From NCBI GenBank assembly GCA_945860785.1, contig CAMATD010000006.1, positions 1 to 49,797 on the forward strand: a DNA stretch of 49,797 nucleotides, in the 5' to 3' direction. Under the pieces are notes generated by a model. That model saw nothing but the letters and a program-made list of their open reading frames with translations, had not been told where the DNA came from and ran no database searches. Shown here piece by piece: positions 46,376 to 49,797 of this stretch. The position numbers were made by a program, and so were the translations under genes. The stretch's first letter is position 1, and each line of letters begins with the position of its first letter. The DNA is from Variovorax sp. YR752. GTDB taxonomy: Bacteria > Pseudomonadota > Gammaproteobacteria > Burkholderiales > Burkholderiaceae_C.

Positions 46376-46807
46376 ATGGATCAACTTCAAATCTCCACCG
46401 AGATCGACGATCTGGATGTGTCGCTCATCCATCGCTTCCTGTCGGAAGAGTCGGCGTGGGCGCAGCAGATTCCGATCGAGACCGTGCGCACATCCATCCG
46501 CAACTCGCTAAACTTCGGCGGCTTTCTCGGGGGCTCGCAAGTGGCGTATGCCAGAGTCGTGTCCGACTACGCCACGTTCGCCTACCTCGTCGATGTCTTC
46601 GTGCTGAAAGAACATCGGGGCAAGGGGTACAGCGCGGCGCTGGTCGCGGCGGTCATGGCACATCCGCAGTTGCAGGGGCTCAGGCGGTTCATGCTGGCGA
46701 CCAGCGACGCACACGGGCTCTACGCGAAGTTCGGCTTCACGCCGTCGTCGCGGCCGCAGACGCTCATGGAGAAATACGTGCCGGATGCGTATCGGCGTGC
46801 GCCCTGA
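46376..46807 (+). CDS. GNAT-family N-acetyltransferase
   Basis: This acetyltransferase of 143 residues has the GNAT core: beta-strand VDVFVLKEH followed by the acetyl-CoA pyrophosphate loop RGKGYSAALV (motif A), then LQGLRRFMLATSDAHGLYAKFGF, the common motif B. It begins MDQLQISTEIDDLDVSLIHRFLSEES. The ATG at 46376 is the best start; the longer frame from 45950 overlaps the copper gene. It stands alone, convergent with the tRNA gene. Small-molecule acetylation is expected; the acceptor is unknown. Confidence 0.87.
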   Translation: MDQLQISTEIDDLDVSLIHRFLSEESAWAQQIPIETVRTSIRNSLNFGGFLGGSQVAYARVVSDYATFAYLVDVFVLKEHRGKGYSAALVAAVMAHPQLQGLRRFMLATSDAHGLYAKFGFTPSSRPQTLMEKYVPDAYRRAP

Positions 46808-46860
46808 CCGCCCCATCAGACACCTACCCGGAAGGCCGCACGCAGAGGCATGGGTGTGAA

Positions 46861-46897
46861 AAAGAAAAAGGCCTTGCAAGTCATTGACCTGCAAGGC
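46861..46897 (-). terminator. Rho-independent terminator after the tRNA gene
   Basis: Read on the minus strand, GCCTTGCA and TGCAAGGC (46890-46897 and 46871-46878) form an 8-bp stem around an 11-base loop, followed by CTTTTTCTTT. It lies 11 bp downstream of the tRNA 3' end. Confidence 0.85.
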
Positions 46898-46908
46898 TTT
46901 TCTGATTT

Positions 46909-46985
46909 TGGTGGCTCTTCACGGATTCGAACCGCGGACCTGTGGATTATGATTCCATCGCTCTAACCGACTGAGCTAAAGAGCC
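46909..46985 (-). tRNA. tRNA-Met (anticodon CAT)
   Basis: This 77-nt cloverleaf on the minus strand has acceptor stem GGCTCTT/AAGAGCC, a D-arm GCTC-GAGC, an anticodon stem (TGGA/TCCA) with loop ATCATAA giving CAT, a T-arm with GGTTCGAATCC, and an encoded CCA end. The acceptor stem starts with a G-C pair, as in elongator tRNA-Met, and not with the C-A mismatch of initiator tRNA. A CAT anticodon could also be a tRNA-Ile modified with lysidine; the acceptor-stem and other identity elements here do not settle this. A 26th-position G and a C-A mismatch at the first anticodon-stem pair are seen. Confidence 0.93.
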
Positions 46986-47012
46986 GTTTCAGCGTTTTGC
47001 GCCGAACCCAAA

Positions 47013-47042
47013 ATTATAGCCCAGTCCGCGGGACCCGTTCAA
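47013..47042 (-). promoter_or_regulatory. Sigma-70 promoter of the tRNA-Met gene
   Basis: On the minus strand, TTGAAC (47037-47042) and TATAAT (47013-47018) are separated by 18 bp, ending about 28 bp before the tRNA 5' end. The -10 box is a perfect consensus. The -35 box overlaps the stop codon of the VWA-protein gene. Confidence 0.75.
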
Positions 47043-48562
47043 CCACCCGCCGGCAGCCTGCCCAATTCTTCCGACACCAGCCGCACGATCAGCCGGTCCA
47101 GCGTCTGGACCGAGTAGTTGCCGACGTCGTGCACCGTCTCCGAGCCCGGTCCGCTCGCGGGGTTCGAGCCCTCCTTGTAGGTCAGGAACACGAAGCGCCC
47201 GTCGGTGTACTGGGCGATCTGGCGCTGGATGTATTCGCCCTGCTTGTCGAGCCCGGAGGCGCCCACGCTGAACACCTTGATGCCCTTGCCCAGCGCCGCG
47301 ACCATGTCGTCGTCGTACTGCGGGCCGCCGTAGTCGAGGTGCGGCGGGGCGTCGGCCAGCAGCACCACGAGGCGGGTGGTGCCGGTGCCGCGCCAGCTCA
47401 GCTTGTGGACCGTTTCGTTCAGCGCCTCGTTCATCGCCTCGGGGTAGTCGCCGCCGCCCGACGCCTGCAGCGCATCGAGCACGCCCTGGAAGGCGTTGAG
47501 GTCGTTGGTGAAATCGTGGCGGCGCACCATGAAGTCGTCGGTGCGGTCGCGGTAGGTCACCAGACCGAAGCAGGTGTCGGGGCGACTCGGCAGGCGCGCC
47601 ACCTGGTCGGCGATGGTGCGTAGCGTGGTCTTGAGCTTGGCGATCTCGTCGTCCATGGAGCCCGTGGCGTCGATCAGGAAGACCAGGTCGAGCTGGGCGC
47701 GCGCGGGCGTGGCGCCGGGCTTGTCGAGCACCACGTCGACCGCGTTCTTCTGGCCGCGCTGCAGGAAGGCGGTGCTCTGCCGGCCATTCTTGCGGACCGT
47801 GACCTCGTACATCTGGCTGCGAGAAGTGTCGAAGGCATTCGGATGCAGCCAGGCGCGCCCGCCCGCCTCGGTGCGGGCCTACATGGCGGCGCCGCTCGGG
47901 GCCTGCACCGCCACTTCGGCATCGGGCACGACGGCGCCGCGCGCATCGCGCACCTGCAGCAGGTAGCGCATGCTGATGTCGCACTCGCGGTGCGTCACCT
48001 GGGTGCGGCCTCGGAAGTTCAGGTATTCGTTGAAGTCGGCGTTGTCGTCGACCATGCCGGCGGTGACGGGCTCGCTGGCCGGGCGTGCGGCCTGGGCCGG
48101 CGAGGCGTTGCTCACGCGGGGCGCGGAGGGGGCCGGCAGTGCGACGGCGGCAGGAGGGGCTTCCGCGACGGAGGGCAACGCCGCCAGTTCGCTGGCTGTC
48201 GAGCCGTAGGCCTTCGCACTGGCTGCCGCGGATGGCGATGCGGGTCTGCGCAATGCCCCCGTCGGAGGAGGCGGGGCGCCGGCGCTGACGTCCGACGCCG
48301 CATCGGCGAGGGCTCTCTTTTCCAGGCGGGCGGGGCCTCTTCCCATGCCGGGTGTCTCGTGGGTCTGGACCGGCCGTGCGCAATGCGTGGCGGAGGGCGC
48401 CTGGAAGTTCGGTTCGGCCTGCGTCACCTGCAGGGCCGGCTTGGGCCAGCGCACGGTGCCGACGGCCAGGGGCTCGGTGGCGCCGCAGGCGGTCAGCAGA
48501 AACTGGGTGCACAGCAGCACGACCAGCGGGCGGCGAAAACGGGGAGCGAAGGGCAGGGCCAT
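47039..48562 (-). pseudogene. VWA-domain lipoprotein interrupted by an in-frame TAG
   Basis: This predicted lipoprotein of 507 codons has a lipobox Leu-Leu-Thr-Ala-Cys (Cys26), a low-complexity Pro/Ala/Ser region to about residue 180, a beta-rich linker with NEYLNFRGRTQVTHRECD, and a VWA domain in the C-terminal half with a MIDAS-like metal motif DATGSMDDE. Codon 228, TAG at 47879-47881, stops it before the VWA domain, and the same frame continues without break to 47039; CAG (Gln) is the likely original. As given, the VWA domain is not expressed from the normal start. It is divergent from the ECF sigma factor, suggesting cell-envelope sensing. Confidence 0.83.
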
Positions 48563-48750
48563 GGAAGGACTCCGGGTTGTTGTGTGCAGGCTGATACGGT
48601 CGGCCCGCAGCAACGGGGTTAGGCCACGTGACTTTTTTTGTGAACACGAACCCCGATGCCGGCCGCCGCCCGTACAAGCTCAGGTGAAAATCATTCGATG
48701 TCCGCGCTTCCCCGCGCCCCTTCTGCCAAAGCCGCCACCGACGCGACGCC

Positions 48751-49362
48751 ATGCCCGACGATCAGTTGATGCTGGCCTACGCACACGGTGACGCCGCCGC
48801 GTTCGACGTGCTCTATGCGCGCCACGAAGGCGGGTTGTTCCGCTTCGTCAAGCGACTGCTGGGCGCGCGGCTCGCGGCGCAGGCCGACGAGGTGTTCCAG
48901 GACACCTGGGTGCGGATCATCTCGGCGCGCGACAGCTTTTCGCCGCAGGGCGCCACCTGGCGCACCTGGGCCTTCACGATTGCGCACAACCTCGCGATGG
49001 ACCGGCTGCGCGTGAGCGGGCGCGAAGTGGCGCTCGATACGCATCCGGACGACGACGGCGATGCCATCCCCACGCTCGACCGCGGCGTGCGCGGCGCCGT
49101 CGATGCAGCGGCGCATCCATCCGCTGAAGAGCTCGCGTTCTGGCGTGCCGCCGGCCGCCGCCTGCTGGCCTGTCTCGACGAATTGCCGGCCGATCAGCGC
49201 GCTGCATTCCTTCTGCACCATGAAGACGGCCTGACGGTAGAGGCTCTGGCGAAGAGTCTGGAGATCGGTTTCGAGACCGTGCGCAGCCGCCTGCGCTACG
49301 GCCTGCAGAAACTGCGCGGCTGTATGGAGCGCTACCTGTCGGTGCTGGAGCAGCGCGCATGA
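48751..49362 (+). CDS. ECF-type RNA polymerase sigma factor
   Basis: This sigma-70 family ECF factor of 203 residues has region 2 (DEVFQDTWVRIISARDSF, TWAFTIAHNLAMDRLR) with the -10 recognition helix and region 4 (LPADQRAAFLLHHEDGLTVEALAKSLEIGFETVRSRLRYGLQKLR) with the -35 recognition helix. A longer than usual linker of about 40 residues, acidic and with DDDGDAIPTLDR, lies between them. Its stop overlaps the start of the anti-sigma gene by 4 nt (ATGA), typical for a coupled ECF pair. It is divergent from the VWA lipoprotein gene, which is a likely target or part of the signalling. Confidence 0.9.
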   Translation: MPDDQLMLAYAHGDAAAFDVLYARHEGGLFRFVKRLLGARLAAQADEVFQDTWVRIISARDSFSPQGATWRTWAFTIAHNLAMDRLRVSGREVALDTHPDDDGDAIPTLDRGVRGAVDAAAHPSAEELAFWRAAGRRLLACLDELPADQRAAFLLHHEDGLTVEALAKSLEIGFETVRSRLRYGLQKLRGCMERYLSVLEQRA

Positions 49363-49797
49363 GCAACAGCAACGACAACACGGATTTCAACAACGGCGCC
49401 GACGCGTTGCGCGACCCGGTGCTGCGTCGCGCGCTGGACCATGCGCCCGATCACGATGCCACGCCCGATCCGCGGACCCGCGACGCGATCCGGAAGATGG
49501 CCACAATTTTGCGGCAGCGCCTGCGTTGACGCCCGTGTCGGCAGCCAATGGCGCGAATGCCGCGCCGTGGTGGCGGCGCCTGTTCGGCGGCGGTGGAACG
49601 GGAGCGCGCATGCCGTGGAACGCGGCCTTTGCGACCGTGCTCGTGGCGACTTTCGTGACCGTGCTCTGGCACCGCGAGCCGGTGCCCGATGCGCAGCTCG
49701 ACGGCGAAGCGCGGGTCGCCGGGGCGGCTGCGCCGGCCCCAGCCCCGGCCCAACCTTCGGCACAGTCGGCGCCGCAGTCGCCCAGCCCCGCGGTCGT
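49359..49797 (+). pseudogene. Anti-sigma factor-like membrane protein, frameshifted and cut by the window end
   Basis: The frame begins MSNSNDNTDFNNGADALRDPVLRRALDHAPDHDATP and reads AIRKMA, then ends early in a TGA. At about 49500-49502 one base is missing; in the next frame the protein continues HNFAAAPAL, a WWRRLFGG segment, one membrane segment (MPWNAAFATVLVATFVTVLW, near 49610-49669) and an Ala/Pro-rich periplasmic part that runs out of the window. This is the layout of a single-span anti-sigma factor for the ECF sigma before it. As given, the membrane anchor is not translated in frame, so the sigma factor may be unregulated. Confidence 0.75.

Overview
The window is about 50 kb of high-GC chromosome from a betaproteobacterium of the order Burkholderiales. 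The gene order rplM-rpsI-erpA, the anmK/M23 peptidase/tyrS block and the protein sequences point to Comamonadaceae, most likely Variovorax; this is judged from memory of those families, not from a search. No phage, insertion sequence, CRISPR array or rRNA was seen. One tRNA-Met gene is present with a clear promoter and terminator.

Left part (1-11 kb) is housekeeping: ribosomal proteins L13 and S9, the Fe-S carrier ErpA, an MdtD-like exporter with a large internal deletion, cell-wall recycling (AnmK plus an M23 endopeptidase), TyrS, a FecR/OmpA-like envelope pair, a cation diffusion facilitator, Dtd, YbeY, PhoH and RuvA. From 11.1 to 17.6 kb, on the minus strand and lying between ruvA and ruvB, is a seven-gene operon resembling E. 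coli ynbABCD with extra members: a CDP-alcohol phosphatidyltransferase with a variant active site, an alpha/beta-hydrolase fused to a methyltransferase, a PAP2 phosphatase fused to a dual-specificity phosphatase, a small membrane protein, a PlsC-type acyltransferase, a CdsA-like enzyme and a YdeI-family protein. Most joints are 4-nt stop/start overlaps. It looks like a self-contained phospholipid pathway whose product is unknown.

17.6-23.4 kb: ruvB with a DmeF-type metal exporter, an inverted-repeat intergenic element, a sterol-desaturase/lysoplasmalogenase fusion that fits ether-lipid breakdown, an LpxH-like phosphoesterase and a GFA-family protein. 23.6-44.3 kb is accessory catabolism: a two-subunit acyl-CoA dehydrogenase, an alpha-methylacyl-CoA racemase, a third acyl-CoA dehydrogenase, an HSD10-type dehydrogenase, a thiolase and an acyl-CoA ligase, which together would form a beta-oxidation set for branched or cyclic acids. 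A large MalT-like LuxR regulator lies divergent to the HSD10/thiolase pair. Among these are an unusual protein with three AP2-like modules, two AraC regulators with neighbouring transporter and reductase genes, and a nitroreductase. 44.6-46.3 kb is a copper/cytochrome-oxidase assembly operon (DUF2946, SCO, PCuAC). The right end has a GNAT enzyme, tRNA-Met, a VWA lipoprotein and an ECF sigma/anti-sigma pair.

The most striking property is the number of damaged genes. I find nine frameshift lesions (single-base indels, a 19-bp tandem duplication and one larger indel), one in-frame stop, and in-frame losses in the exporter (about 118 codons) and the acyl-CoA ligase (three codons of the ATP-binding loop). 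Further single-base frameshifts lie in the LuxR gene, which has three in all. All but one of these lesions lie right of 21 kb. They could be real gene decay or assembly error; reads are needed to decide.
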